DNA of 64,000 nt from Hymenobacter mucosus (GTDB lineage: Bacteria > Bacteroidota > Bacteroidia > Cytophagales > Hymenobacteraceae), in NCBI RefSeq assembly GCF_900188255.1, contig NZ_FZNS01000004.1, positions 496,001 to 560,000 of the forward strand, given 5' to 3'. The notes under the pieces were generated by a model. That model was not told the origin of the DNA and made no database searches. It saw only the letters and a program-made list of their open reading frames with translations. A program made the position numbers and the translations under genes. Below are positions 1 through 8,280 of this stretch, in pieces. Position 1 is the first letter of the stretch. Every line of letters begins with the position of its first letter.

Positions 1-728
1 GCATTGGAATGAACTTGGATGAAGGCCGCAACCGCCTGCTGGTAGCCGTGTCAGACCCAGGCTATAATGCCCAACGCACCGCAGCTGCCACGCAGCGCAA
101 GCTCGCGCGCCTGGTCATCATCAACCGCGACAATGGGCAAGTGACAAGCACCGTAGACTTGGGCGGCTTAAAGCCCGGCCAAAACCACTTCGCCAACGAC
201 ATTGCCGTGGATGCCCAGGGCAACGCCTATATAACAGACAGCTTTTCGCCGGTCATCTACAAAGTGGATGTGCAGGGTGTGGCTAGCATTTTCCTGGAAA
301 ATGCACAGCTAGCGGCTCCTGCGGGTTCTTTTGGGCTCAACGGCATTGTCTACCATCCCGATGGATACTTGCTGGTAGCTAAATCCGACGAGGGCGCCAT
401 CTTCAAGATTCCCCTGACTAACCCGGCTGGGCTTACCAAGGTCACGATTAGCCAAGATTTGAAGGGCATTGACGGTATGCTACTTCTCGACAACACTACC
501 CTGCACGTGGTAACCAACGCCCAAGCCAAAGTGTACCGGCTAACTACCGCCACTGCCTGGACTGCGGCCACGGCTACGGGCACCTTCACCACGCCGCCTC
601 AATACCCCACTACCCTGGCCCGCCGATCTGCCGCCGAAACCTATGTACTGTACTCTAACCTGAATGCGCTGCAAGCCAAGCAAAACCCGCCGGTATCCCA
701 GTTCAGCATCGCAAAAGTGAAGTTCTAG
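1..728 (+). CDS. SMP-30/gluconolactonase-like beta-propeller protein (5' end cut by window)
   Basis: The reading frame is open to the first base of the window, so the true start lies upstream and about 240 C-terminal residues are seen. The fragment has the repeated beta-propeller pattern of SMP-30/NHL proteins: a blade containing NDIAVDAQGNAYITDS, then LNGIVYHPDGYLLVAKS, then a blade on GIDGMLLLDN. Relatives are calcium-dependent lactonases or uncharacterised secreted propellers; no substrate can be named here. The signal peptide, if any, is outside the window. The gene ends at a bidirectional terminator shared with the convergent AsmA-like gene. Confidence 0.75.
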   Translation, partial: IGMNLDEGRNRLLVAVSDPGYNAQRTAAATQRKLARLVIINRDNGQVTSTVDLGGLKPGQNHFANDIAVDAQGNAYITDSFSPVIYKVDVQGVASIFLENAQLAAPAGSFGLNGIVYHPDGYLLVAKSDEGAIFKIPLTNPAGLTKVTISQDLKGIDGMLLLDNTTLHVVTNAQAKVYRLTTATAWTAATATGTFTTPPQYPTTLARRSAAETYVLYSNLNALQAKQNPPVSQFSIAKVKF

Positions 729-750
729 GCCTTTTGGCGGCAAACCATGT

Positions 751-804
751 AAGCCCCTACTGCTCATGCAACACCAAAGGTGCTAGGCGAGTAGTAGGGG
801 CTTT
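751..804. terminator. Bidirectional intrinsic terminator
   Basis: An 11-bp stem, AAGCCCCTACT paired with AGTAGGGGCTT, flanks a 31-base loop between two convergent genes. It has short A and T tracts on its flanks and can serve both strands. Confidence 0.75.
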
Positions 805-834
805 AGATTGGAACTGTAGTGCCGGAGCAGCGGC

Positions 835-3102
835 TTATTCGCCTTCACTCAAGTTACGGGCTATCTTCTTGGGAATACCTACGCTGTTGAGTGCGCCGCT
901 TACCAGGCCCTGCCGCCACAGCGTAAACACTGAGTAGCGAAGCTCCCGGCGCGACAAAATCTGGCCTTCTTTGAGCGGCTTACCAGGTTTGCGCGGGTTG
1001 TTGTCGCGGACGGCAATGCCGTTGATCAGCGACGTTTCTACGCGCTTCAGCAAACCGGCCTTGTTATTTTTGTTGAGCAATTGCAACTTCAAATCCGTGT
1101 ACTCGCCCCACATGGTACCCACAGCTTGCTGCTGATCTAGGCGCATCTGAAACCGGATGCGCTGCACGGTGCCGCTACGGAAAGCCACGCCACGCGTGGG
1201 AATGGTCATGGGGTTCAGAATACCCAGCGAGGCCGTAGTAAACACCCCGCTTAAGGTGTGCCTGCCGGTGGGGTCGAGTAAGTTGGCCCGCAAGCTCAAG
1301 CGGGCAGCACATTGGTTTTGCAGCCGGCCACTCGCCTCGCCCGTGAGCGGATGGGCAGCACTCATGCGGCGCGGGTCGTTGCTGAAGTTGCGGAGCGTAA
1401 CGGCCAGTTGGTTAATGGACAGGGTGCCGGGCTGAGGGTCACGCGGGGAGCGGTACACCATGTTCACCGTACCCCGCCGAATGCGTACCCGGTCAATGGA
1501 AATCTGGAAGGGTAACGCGGCTAGGGCCTCCGGCGTCGCCACCGACTGCTTGGGGTTCTGCGCAAAACGACCATCGCCGGTGGTGTGCACCAAGCCGTTA
1601 CGCAGGGTCAGTTGGCGGGCAATAAGCTGATGGTCGCGCAAGGCCTTGTGGTAGTTGAGCCCCGCTACGGCTAGCTCCGACAGCCGCACCACGATACGCG
1701 ATACAGCATGTTTTTTCCGGCGGGACATTTTTACTACGTCCATGGTGGGCGTAAGGCCCAGGTTGGTCAGGTGGAGTTGCTGGGTGCGTGTATCGGCCCG
1801 CAGTGCTTGCCAGGCTAGCGTATAGTAGGGTGCATCAAGCGTAGCGCGCATGCGGCCGGTCTGCACCGCCCAGGCACGGGCATAATACAGTGTACTATGG
1901 TTACGCGGCAGCACCTGCACATCGGTTGCTTGCAGGCGCACATTGCGCAGAGTGGGCGCTTGGTCTAGCCCGTCAAGGCGCATGGTCTCGTTGCGGAAAA
2001 GCATGTGCCCCAGGCGGAATTCTGTGAAATATGCGGCTAGTAGCTCGTGCAGGGGCGGCGGCGGTGTGGCGGGCAGGGTCAGGGCCAAGTGCGTCAGTGT
2101 GAGGCGGAGCGAATCGGCCCGAAACCGCCGCCGCGCCAGCCCTGCCACATCCAGACCCGTCAGGGCCAGGTGTGGCACCACCGTTTGCACGCGGATAGCG
2201 GCCGTACGCTGGGCGCTGATCGGCGTGCCCGGATGTACCACCGCCGAATCCAGCGTGAGCTTCCCTGTTTCCGAGGACACTTGCCCCCGCACAAGGCGTA
2301 GCGTATGGCCGGGCACTTGCACTACCAAGCCTCGCACTTGCCCGGCCACTGCGGCCGCGTAGCCTAGGCGGCCGGAGTCGGAAGCACCGGCAGCGTTTAG
2401 CAGCACGTCACGCAGCACCACAGTGCTTTGGCCTACCTGCACCGTGGGGTGCAGTAGCTGTCCATAGCGTACCTGCGTATGACGCACAGCTAAGCTCCTC
2501 AGACGAATGCCCGCCACCGGCAGCCGGACATGTAGCGGTTGGGAAGAAGCTGTTTTGGGGAGGGCTGCCAGATGGAGGTTCAGAGAATCGAGCCCGATAC
2601 TATCTATGGGTACTAGGTTACGGCGGAGCAGTGCTACCAGCCCCACCCCTACTACATCCAGCCGGCCCAGGCGCAGCTGCAAACGGGGCAAGGAAGCTGT
2701 ATCGGGCGAAGTGCCAGCGGCGGTGCGCAGGCGGATGTTGCGCAAGTGTACTGTTCCTTGCCAGAGCTTGGTGTCCAGACTGCCAATGCGTAAGAGGTAG
2801 CGGCCCTGGCTTTGCCGGGCTACTTGCTGCTCGGCTTGCCGGCGCAGCCAGGGGTCAAGGAGCTGGCTGGCAGCTAGGAGTAGCCCACCTAATACCAGCC
2901 CAATACCTAGCAACCACCATAGCCAGCGGTGCTGGGTAGGGCGCTTGGGTGGGGGCGGCTGGTGTATAGGAAGCGCAACAGTTGGCAGCACGGCAACGAG
3001 AATAAGCCTATGTAAACGGGGGCGGCGGGGCGAAGTTGGTAGTGCATTGGGGCCGGAACCCCTATCTTCGCTAGTATCGTAGGGAAGTGTGCGCCTAACC
3101 AT
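835..3102 (-). CDS. AsmA-like / DUF748-type envelope protein
   Basis: A 755-residue protein with a Pro- and Arg-rich N-terminus, one transmembrane helix around residues 60-85 (WLWWLLGIGLVLGGLLLAAS) and a long periplasmic part rich in beta-strand repeats. The first periplasmic segment (YLLRIGSLDTKLWQGTVHL) resembles the opening of AsmA/DUF748 proteins, which are anchored in the inner membrane and implicated in outer-membrane lipid transport or biogenesis. Family assignment is by pattern, and no catalytic role is expected. The start is uncertain: ATG at 3102 lies upstream of the divergent DinB promoter box, and a GTG at 2991 (codon 38) would avoid that overlap. It is convergent with the SMP-30-like gene. 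Confidence 0.65.
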   Translation of the reverse strand: MVRRTLPYDTSEDRGSGPNALPTSPRRPRLHRLILVAVLPTVALPIHQPPPPKRPTQHRWLWWLLGIGLVLGGLLLAASQLLDPWLRRQAEQQVARQSQGRYLLRIGSLDTKLWQGTVHLRNIRLRTAAGTSPDTASLPRLQLRLGRLDVVGVGLVALLRRNLVPIDSIGLDSLNLHLAALPKTASSQPLHVRLPVAGIRLRSLAVRHTQVRYGQLLHPTVQVGQSTVVLRDVLLNAAGASDSGRLGYAAAVAGQVRGLVVQVPGHTLRLVRGQVSSETGKLTLDSAVVHPGTPISAQRTAAIRVQTVVPHLALTGLDVAGLARRRFRADSLRLTLTHLALTLPATPPPPLHELLAAYFTEFRLGHMLFRNETMRLDGLDQAPTLRNVRLQATDVQVLPRNHSTLYYARAWAVQTGRMRATLDAPYYTLAWQALRADTRTQQLHLTNLGLTPTMDVVKMSRRKKHAVSRIVVRLSELAVAGLNYHKALRDHQLIARQLTLRNGLVHTTGDGRFAQNPKQSVATPEALAALPFQISIDRVRIRRGTVNMVYRSPRDPQPGTLSINQLAVTLRNFSNDPRRMSAAHPLTGEASGRLQNQCAARLSLRANLLDPTGRHTLSGVFTTASLGILNPMTIPTRGVAFRSGTVQRIRFQMRLDQQQAVGTMWGEYTDLKLQLLNKNNKAGLLKRVETSLINGIAVRDNNPRKPGKPLKEGQILSRRELRYSVFTLWRQGLVSGALNSVGIPKKIARNLSEGE
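3063..3070 (+). promoter_or_regulatory. Putative -7 promoter box
   Basis: TATCTTCG lies 40 bases before the ATG at 3110 and is one base off the Bacteroidota -7 consensus TAnnTTTG. No clear TTTG -33 box is seen at the usual 19-base spacing. Confidence 0.4.
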
Positions 3103-3109
3103 ATCTGAT

Positions 3110-3667
3110 ATGCCTGATTCTACTGCGCTGGCTGAGGCCCTGCTGGCGTCTTTCCGCCACAGCTTCCGTACCTATAAGAACCTGTCTGATGGGGCCCTGG
3201 CCCAGCTCAGCCCCGAGGAGTGGCTGCACGTAGCGGCTCCTGGCAGCAACAGCCCCGCCGTCATCGTACAGCACGTAATTGGCAACCTCCGCTCCCGCTT
3301 CACCGATTTTCTAACCACTGATGGGGAGAAGCCTACCCGGCAGCGCGACCAAGAGTTTGTGCAACCTGACTCGCTAACAGCAGTGGCTACGTTGCAACAG
3401 CAGTGGAACCCCGCCTGGCAGATTCTGTTTGACTTGCTCGACACCCTTCAGCCCGCCGACTTGCTACGTACCGTGACCATCCGGGGCGAAGCGCACACGG
3501 TGCTGACCGCTTTGCAGCGGCAGGTGGCCCACTATGCCTCGCACGCCGGGCAACTGGTGCTGCTGGGCAAACAAATACGAGGGCTCAATTGGCAAAACTT
3601 GAGCGTACCCCGTAATCAAAGTGAATTGTTTACCGCCGCCGTGCAAGCGCGCGCCAACCACTCGTAA
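3110..3667 (+). CDS. DinB-superfamily protein (DUF1572-like)
   Basis: A 185-residue four-helix protein. It carries the DUF1572 signature SPAVIVQHVIGNLRSRFTDF followed by DGEKPTRQRDQEF, and a C-terminal HYASHAGQLVLLGKQIRG helix. The histidines in VQH and HYASH are the metal-ligand positions of the DinB fold. Members are probable metal-dependent enzymes, such as thiol transferases or thiol-dependent hydrolases, but most are uncharacterised. I chose ATG 3110 because the seven codons upstream do not look like family sequence. The next gene follows almost directly, which suggests co-transcription. Confidence 0.75.
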   Translation: MPDSTALAEALLASFRHSFRTYKNLSDGALAQLSPEEWLHVAAPGSNSPAVIVQHVIGNLRSRFTDFLTTDGEKPTRQRDQEFVQPDSLTAVATLQQQWNPAWQILFDLLDTLQPADLLRTVTIRGEAHTVLTALQRQVAHYASHAGQLVLLGKQIRGLNWQNLSVPRNQSELFTAAVQARANHS

Positions 3668-3688
3668 GTGTTACCAGTATCTGATTCC

Positions 3689-4303
3689 ATGCTCGCCATT
3701 ACTTCTCTTCTGAACAGCCAGAGCGCCGAGCGGATCAACCGCCTCATCAAGAACCTGGAAACCGAGTTTGGCCTCGACGACGTGCAGGCTACCCCCGATC
3801 CGCACATCACCTACCAACTGGCGGGGGTGCGCAAGCTCTCGGCCCTAAAGCAAGTACTGCGTGATGTAGCCCGCACCACCCGGCCGTTTGTGGCCCACAC
3901 TACTGGCCTGGGGGTATTTCCGGGTCCCAATCCCGTCATCTATATTCCGGTGTTGCGCTCCGACGACCTCAACCTACTGCACCACCGCATTTTGCAGGCT
4001 ACGGCCCCGCTGTGTCTGCGCACCGACAAGTTCAGCGGCCCCGACTGCTGGCTGCCCCACATCTCGCTAGCCTTGCATGACACCACACCCGAGCTGCTGG
4101 GGCCGGTACTACAGTACCTCAACCAGCAAACATTCAACCTGAAGCTCGTCATCAACAACATCGCCATTCTGCGCCAAGAAGGTGAGTTGTTTGTGCAGGA
4201 GAAGAGCTTCCCGTTTGAGGCCCATAAGCACGACATCGTTCCTACCCTGTTTGAGGAGTCAACCACCCAAACTCAGGAAGATAACCAGGGCTTGTCTTGC
4301 TGA
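3689..4303 (+). CDS. 2H phosphoesterase superfamily protein (2'-5' RNA ligase-like)
   Basis: About 204 residues with two histidine motifs characteristic of the 2H superfamily, PHITYQ near residue 40 and PHISLA near residue 128, spaced as in bacterial 2'-5' RNA ligase / cyclic phosphodiesterase proteins. The two histidines activate water or phosphate in cyclic phosphodiester hydrolysis or RNA end chemistry; the actual substrate is unknown. I prefer ATG 3689 over an in-frame GTG at 3668, which directly abuts the DinB stop codon. The 21-base gap suggests an operon with the DinB gene. Confidence 0.75.
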   Translation: MLAITSLLNSQSAERINRLIKNLETEFGLDDVQATPDPHITYQLAGVRKLSALKQVLRDVARTTRPFVAHTTGLGVFPGPNPVIYIPVLRSDDLNLLHHRILQATAPLCLRTDKFSGPDCWLPHISLALHDTTPELLGPVLQYLNQQTFNLKLVINNIAILRQEGELFVQEKSFPFEAHKHDIVPTLFEESTTQTQEDNQGLSC

Positions 4304-4395
4304 CATGGGTAGGCGGCCTAGGCAGCCCCAACCGACCAACGGCATTGTTCGCGCATTTTTCGGCGACGTAGGGCAACAATTTCAGCCCCGCCCCC

Positions 4396-4403
4396 GACCT
4401 TTG
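4396..4403 (+). promoter_or_regulatory. Putative -7 promoter box
   Basis: GACCTTTG lies 26 bases before the ATG at 4430 and matches nAnnTTTG. No convincing -33 box was found. Confidence 0.35.
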
Positions 4404-4429
4404 CCGCTCTCAATCACCTTTTCTTTTGT

Positions 4430-4897
4430 ATGACTTCATACTCCATAATTCTTGCGCTACACTCCTGGACGCGCTGGCTCGTTCTCATTTTCGGGCTGAT
4501 TGCCGTATTCCGGGCTTTCGCCGGCCGCCAGGGCCGCCCCTGGACCGGCGCCGACAATGGCATGGGTGCCGCCTTTGTGGGCTCCATGCACTTGCAACTG
4601 CTACTAGGCCTTATTCTGTACTTCGCGTTGAGCAAGGTAGGCCTGAAGGCTTTTGATCAAGCGGGTGCGGCCGTGATGAAAAATGCAGGCAGCCGCTTCT
4701 TCGCCGTAGAGCACTTAGTAGGAATGATTCTGGCTGTAGTAGCTGCGCAAGTTGGTCGCACGCTGTCCAAGAAAGCCGTTGATCCTGTTGTGAAGCACAA
4801 AAAAGCCTTCACGTGGTTTCTGATTGCCCTGATACTGGTATTGCTGATGATTCCGTGGGGCATCTGGAACCCAGCCCGCCCCCTGTTTCGGTTCTAA
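4430..4897 (+). CDS. Small four-helix membrane protein, uncharacterised
   Basis: A 155-residue protein with four predicted membrane helices, around residues 5-27, 50-70, 92-110 and 125-145. Histidines sit in or beside helices (LHSWTRW, SMHLQLLLG, VEHLVGM), a pattern that leads some relatives in Bacteroidota to be labelled cytochrome b-like. Haem binding is inference only. It is a monocistronic unit with its own promoter-like box and a strong terminator. Confidence 0.7.
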   Translation: MTSYSIILALHSWTRWLVLIFGLIAVFRAFAGRQGRPWTGADNGMGAAFVGSMHLQLLLGLILYFALSKVGLKAFDQAGAAVMKNAGSRFFAVEHLVGMILAVVAAQVGRTLSKKAVDPVVKHKKAFTWFLIALILVLLMIPWGIWNPARPLFRF

Positions 4898-4916
4898 CCC
4901 GTACTGATGACTACAC

Positions 4917-4954
4917 AAAAAAGCCTCCTGGAACTCACTCCAGGAGGCTTTTTT
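4917..4954. terminator. Bidirectional intrinsic terminator
   Basis: A perfect 16-bp stem (core AGCCTCCTGGA / TCCAGGAGGCT plus A/T flanks) with a 6-base loop lies between the convergent genes ending at 4897 and 4991. Confidence 0.9.
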
Positions 4955-4990
4955 GTATTCTAGCCGGTAGAAGCCTACTGAGAGAGCAGG

Positions 4991-5752
4991 CTACACAAAC
5001 ATTCCGCCCGAAGCTTCTAGGCGCTGGGCATTCAGCCATTGGCCTTCTTCGGAGCAGAGAAAAGCCACCACACCGCCAATATCCTCAGGTTGTCCTACCC
5101 GGCCCAGGGCCGTTTGCGACGCTACGAACTGGTTTAGGTGGGCGTCATCGCGCACCCGCCCCCCGCCAAAGTCGGTAGCAATGGCGCCGGGTGCTACCAC
5201 GTTGGCCGCAATACCGCGCGCCCCCAGCTCCTTGGCTTGGTAGCGGGTCAGTACTTCAATGGCTCCTTTCATAGTGGCGTAAGCTGAGGAGCCCGGCAGT
5301 GCAAAGCGAGCTAGGCCTGAGGAAACGTTGACAATGCGCCCACCGTCGGCGAGCAGCGGCAGGGCTTTTTGCGTTAAAAAGAAGGGGCCCTTCAAGTGAA
5401 TGGCCACCATCTCGTCGAACTGGGCCTCAGTGGTGTCGGCGAAAGGAGCGTAGAGTGCTACCCCGGCATTGTTGATGAGGAAGTGAAACTGCTCGGCCTG
5501 GAAGGCGTCGTGCAGGGTAGTGCGTACCTGGGCAAAGAAACCGTCGAAGCTGTTGCTGTTGGCTACATCCAGCTGCAATGCCGCCGCCCGCCGGCCCAGG
5601 CCCTGAATTTCGGCTACCGCGGCAGCGGCTTCATCCTTGTTGCTGTGGTAGGTAAGCAGAACGTCGGTGCCCTTACGGGCGAGGCTCAGGGACATATCTC
5701 GGCCCAGGCCGCGGCTGCCGCCAGTTACCAGGGCTATCTTGTTTGTACTCAT
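4991..5752 (-). CDS. SDR family NAD(P)-dependent oxidoreductase
   Basis: A 253-residue classical short-chain dehydrogenase/reductase. The cofactor motif is TGGSRGLG at residues 10-17. NNAG follows in the middle, then a catalytic Ser in VNVSSG and a YxxxK pair in YATMK. The PGAIATDF loop and a C-terminal GxxxxGG-like segment (ASGGMFV) complete the fold. An adjacent stand-alone AraC-type regulator ends 72 bases upstream on the same strand and may control it. The substrate is not predictable from sequence. Confidence 0.9.
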   Translation of the reverse strand: MSTNKIALVTGGSRGLGRDMSLSLARKGTDVLLTYHSNKDEAAAAVAEIQGLGRRAAALQLDVANSNSFDGFFAQVRTTLHDAFQAEQFHFLINNAGVALYAPFADTTEAQFDEMVAIHLKGPFFLTQKALPLLADGGRIVNVSSGLARFALPGSSAYATMKGAIEVLTRYQAKELGARGIAANVVAPGAIATDFGGGRVRDDAHLNQFVASQTALGRVGQPEDIGGVVAFLCSEEGQWLNAQRLEASGGMFV

Positions 5753-5824
5753 AACTTTCTTGGTTGAGGTGAACGGGGCAAAGGTGCCGCGCTGTGCTCC
5801 AGAAAGTATGGTGAGTAGTTCAGT

Positions 5825-6244
5825 TTAAATGGTGACAGTTTCCGAATGGGCGGCCCGCTGCTCGGCCCACACTTGCTCGCGGTACTGCTTGGGGGTGCAC
5901 CCCGCAAAGCGTTTGAAGAACTTGGTGAAGTTGGACGGGTCGTAGGTCAGATTGGCGGCAATATCGGCCACGGAGCGCGCCGGGTTACGCAACAGTTCCC
6001 GCGCAACCTCCAGCAGCCGAGCCTCAAAATAATAGCAGGGCGGGTGGCCCGTTGTAAGCTTGATGGTATTACTTAGGTGCGTGGGGTGAATGTGCAGCTG
6101 ATCGGCCAGGTCACGGATTTCCAGCATTTCCGTTGCCCGTCCGGCTACCACATCCTCAATATGCTGGTCGACCGCGCGCAGAAAGTCAGCCGTTATTTCG
6201 TGCTGGCGGGCCAAGAGTTTCTTAGGAATTGGAGTTGTTGCCAT
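5825..6244 (-). CDS. Stand-alone AraC-type DNA-binding domain regulator
   Basis: A 139-residue protein consisting almost only of the AraC/XylS double helix-turn-helix. The first HTH is in IRDLADQLHIHPTHLSNTIK. The second carries the family signature VADIAANLTYDPSNFTKFFK, followed by FAGCTPKQYRE. There is no ligand-binding cupin domain, only a 40-residue helical N-terminus. I chose ATG 6244 because the five upstream codons are not typical. It is probably co-regulated with the SDR gene directly downstream. Confidence 0.85.
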   Translation of the reverse strand: MATTPIPKKLLARQHEITADFLRAVDQHIEDVVAGRATEMLEIRDLADQLHIHPTHLSNTIKLTTGHPPCYYFEARLLEVARELLRNPARSVADIAANLTYDPSNFTKFFKRFAGCTPKQYREQVWAEQRAAHSETVTI

Positions 6245-6339
6245 ACCGTGAAGAAGCAAAAAGCTTCGGAATTGTTGTAGCCCCCGGGTTCCTGCTCTGC
6301 TCTTGTCTCGGCTGCCGCGGCCAGTAGTGGGCCCGTGCT

Positions 6340-7092
6340 TTAGTGCTGGTGCCCACTGCCTGCCTTGTCGGAGACTACGAACTGCCGTACCTCACCCTTT
6401 TCCCAGGCATCGGCGCCGGACAATACGGGGGGTGCCTGAATATCGGCCCGCTGCTGGCGTTTCTTGGCGCTGGAAACGCCCAGGCGTCGGTCGCGCTGCC
6501 CTACCATAGCCGTGTCCGTTTGGCCATCTTTGGTAAAGCCCATCATCAACTGCGGGCTACCGTAAGGAAGCTCTTTGTCGCGGTCGGTGTGCCAGGTATG
6601 GAGGGTCTTGCCGTAGGTGCTCACTACCTGTTCCATCAGCTCATGCTCGGCCGCGTCGGGTAGGCCCGGCGCTACCAGCGTCCCCGATTTTACTTCGTAG
6701 GCGTGGCTGTGCCAGAGCTTTTTTTCCTCTGCAGGGAGCTTCTCAAACAGCCGCCGCGACACGATGTATTCAATACCCATAATCTTGGCGCCGGGGCCGT
6801 TGCCATCGTAAATCACGCACTGGGTCACGTCCTCATTTAGTTTCTGGCAGAAGTGGTGCGCCTCCATTTGGGCTTTCTGGTTGCCATTATAGAAGTGAAA
6901 TCCATCAAGGTAGATGTCGAGCTGACGTAGTGGAGCTTTGCCCTGAAGGATATCGGCCCCGGCTTCCAGCACAGTTGTCTTGGCTGATTTCTCGGCGCCC
7001 GGCGCTTGCACGGGCGACTTAGTGTTTTGGTCGCCGCAGCTTGACACCAGCACCAGCAGCAGACCGCCGGCCAGAAAGGATTGCATCGTCAT
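6340..7092 (-). CDS. DUF1264 / oil body-associated-like lipoprotein
   Basis: A 250-residue protein with a lipoprotein signal peptide (hydrophobic helix, then LVSSC with Cys near residue 19). The rest matches the DUF1264 family, known as oil body-associated proteins in plants and also found in bacteria: the order EAHHFCQKLNED, CVIYDGNG, IGVEYI-like MGIEYIVS, KKLWHSHAYEVKSG, PQLMMGF is characteristic. The biochemical function is unknown. The conserved His cluster (HFYN, EAHH, WHSH) suggests a metal site. It sits between two AraC-type regulators, with no obvious partner. Confidence 0.8.
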   Translation of the reverse strand: MTMQSFLAGGLLLVLVSSCGDQNTKSPVQAPGAEKSAKTTVLEAGADILQGKAPLRQLDIYLDGFHFYNGNQKAQMEAHHFCQKLNEDVTQCVIYDGNGPGAKIMGIEYIVSRRLFEKLPAEEKKLWHSHAYEVKSGTLVAPGLPDAAEHELMEQVVSTYGKTLHTWHTDRDKELPYGSPQLMMGFTKDGQTDTAMVGQRDRRLGVSSAKKRQQRADIQAPPVLSGADAWEKGEVRQFVVSDKAGSGHQH

Positions 7093-7292
7093 ATCGGTAG
7101 TAGGTAGTATTCTAGGACGTACGCGCTGGTGCAGGCCGTGTTATGGCCGCGCTTGGCTTAGGCGGCCAACAAGTGCCTGTTCATTGTGAAAGAGCAGGAT
7201 GCCACCAGAGAATAGTATACGCAACCTCACCTCTCCGCTACCCAGCCTACCCTAGTACCATGCCCGCCATTTGATTTACGTAACTTTACTTC

Positions 7293-8192
7293 ATGCACAA
7301 GTCTCATAGCCTCCACGACTTTTACCAGCAGAAAATCCATTGGCTGCCCGATACCCTACGGCAGGATATTGGCCACTTCAACGTGTTTCGGCTCGATGAC
7401 TTTGTGGGACCCAGGGCTTGCCACCTACCCTACAGCCGCAAGGACTTCTACAAGATTACCCTTGTTACGGGCCGGAGCAACTACCACTACGCCGACAAAA
7501 CCCTTGAAATCAGGGGCAACGCGCTGCTGTTTGCCAACCCTATGGTGCCCTACGACTGGGAACCGCTCGACGACGACCTAACGGGCTACTTCTGCATTTT
7601 CACGGAGGCCTTTCTGCAGCGGCATCTTGTTGGGGGCGTAGAGCTACCCATGTTTCAGCCCAGCGGGCAGCCCTTGTATACGCTCACTAATGAGCAGCTT
7701 CTTGCTACTCGCCAGCTATTTGAGAAGATGACGGCGGAAATAGATTCCGACTACGCGTTCAAGTACGACTTACTGCGCAACTACGTCTTCGAGCTAGTGC
7801 ACAGCGCCATGAAGCTACAGCCTGCTACCACACTCTACCGGGGCAGCAGCGCCGCTACCCGCATTGCTTCCCTGTTTGCCGAGCTGTTGGAGCGTCAGTT
7901 TCCCATCGAAACGCCAGGGCAGCAGGTGCGCCTGCGCAATGCCCACGCCTTTGCCGGGCAGCTAGCCGTTCACGTCAATCACCTCAACCGCGCTCTGAAG
8001 GAGGTAACTGGCAAAACCACTACCCAGCTCATTGCGGAACGCCTTATACAGGAGGCCTACGCCTTGCTCAAGCACACCGATTGGAACGTATCGGAAATCA
8101 GCTACTGCTTGGGATTCGAGGAGCCGGCGCACTTCAACAACTTTTTTCGGAAGCACGCCCGCACCACACCTACTGCGCTACGCGTTGTTTGA
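7293..8192 (+). CDS. AraC family transcriptional regulator
   Basis: A 299-residue protein with an N-terminal cupin-like sensing domain (residues 1-170, with YSRKDFYKITLVTG and GNALLFANP) and a C-terminal AraC double HTH. The second HTH reads WNVSEISYCLGFEEPAHFNN followed by FFRKHARTTPTALR, a strong family match. The divergent lipoprotein and the downstream SDR gene are candidate targets. A TAACTTTA box lies within a few bases of the ATG, so the exact transcription start is unclear. Confidence 0.9.
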   Translation: MHKSHSLHDFYQQKIHWLPDTLRQDIGHFNVFRLDDFVGPRACHLPYSRKDFYKITLVTGRSNYHYADKTLEIRGNALLFANPMVPYDWEPLDDDLTGYFCIFTEAFLQRHLVGGVELPMFQPSGQPLYTLTNEQLLATRQLFEKMTAEIDSDYAFKYDLLRNYVFELVHSAMKLQPATTLYRGSSAATRIASLFAELLERQFPIETPGQQVRLRNAHAFAGQLAVHVNHLNRALKEVTGKTTTQLIAERLIQEAYALLKHTDWNVSEISYCLGFEEPAHFNNFFRKHARTTPTALRVV

Positions 8193-8244
8193 TTTTCGCA
8201 AGCATCTGTTTGATTATAGTAAACCCCTGGGCCTGCCCTGAATC

Positions 8245-8252
8245 TAGCTTTG
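8245..8252 (+). promoter_or_regulatory. Putative -7 promoter box
   Basis: TAGCTTTG is a perfect match to TAnnTTTG, 28 bases before the ATG at 8281. The base order 19 nt upstream does not give a TTTG, so activator dependence is possible, and the AraC gene just upstream is an obvious candidate. Confidence 0.5.
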
Positions 8253-8280
8253 CCCTACCCTATACAAACAGATCAACCGT

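Noticed and set aside
1943..2362. 139-codon Arg-rich frame antisense to the AsmA-like gene
   Set aside because: The Arg/Ser-rich composition is a GC shadow; no motif.
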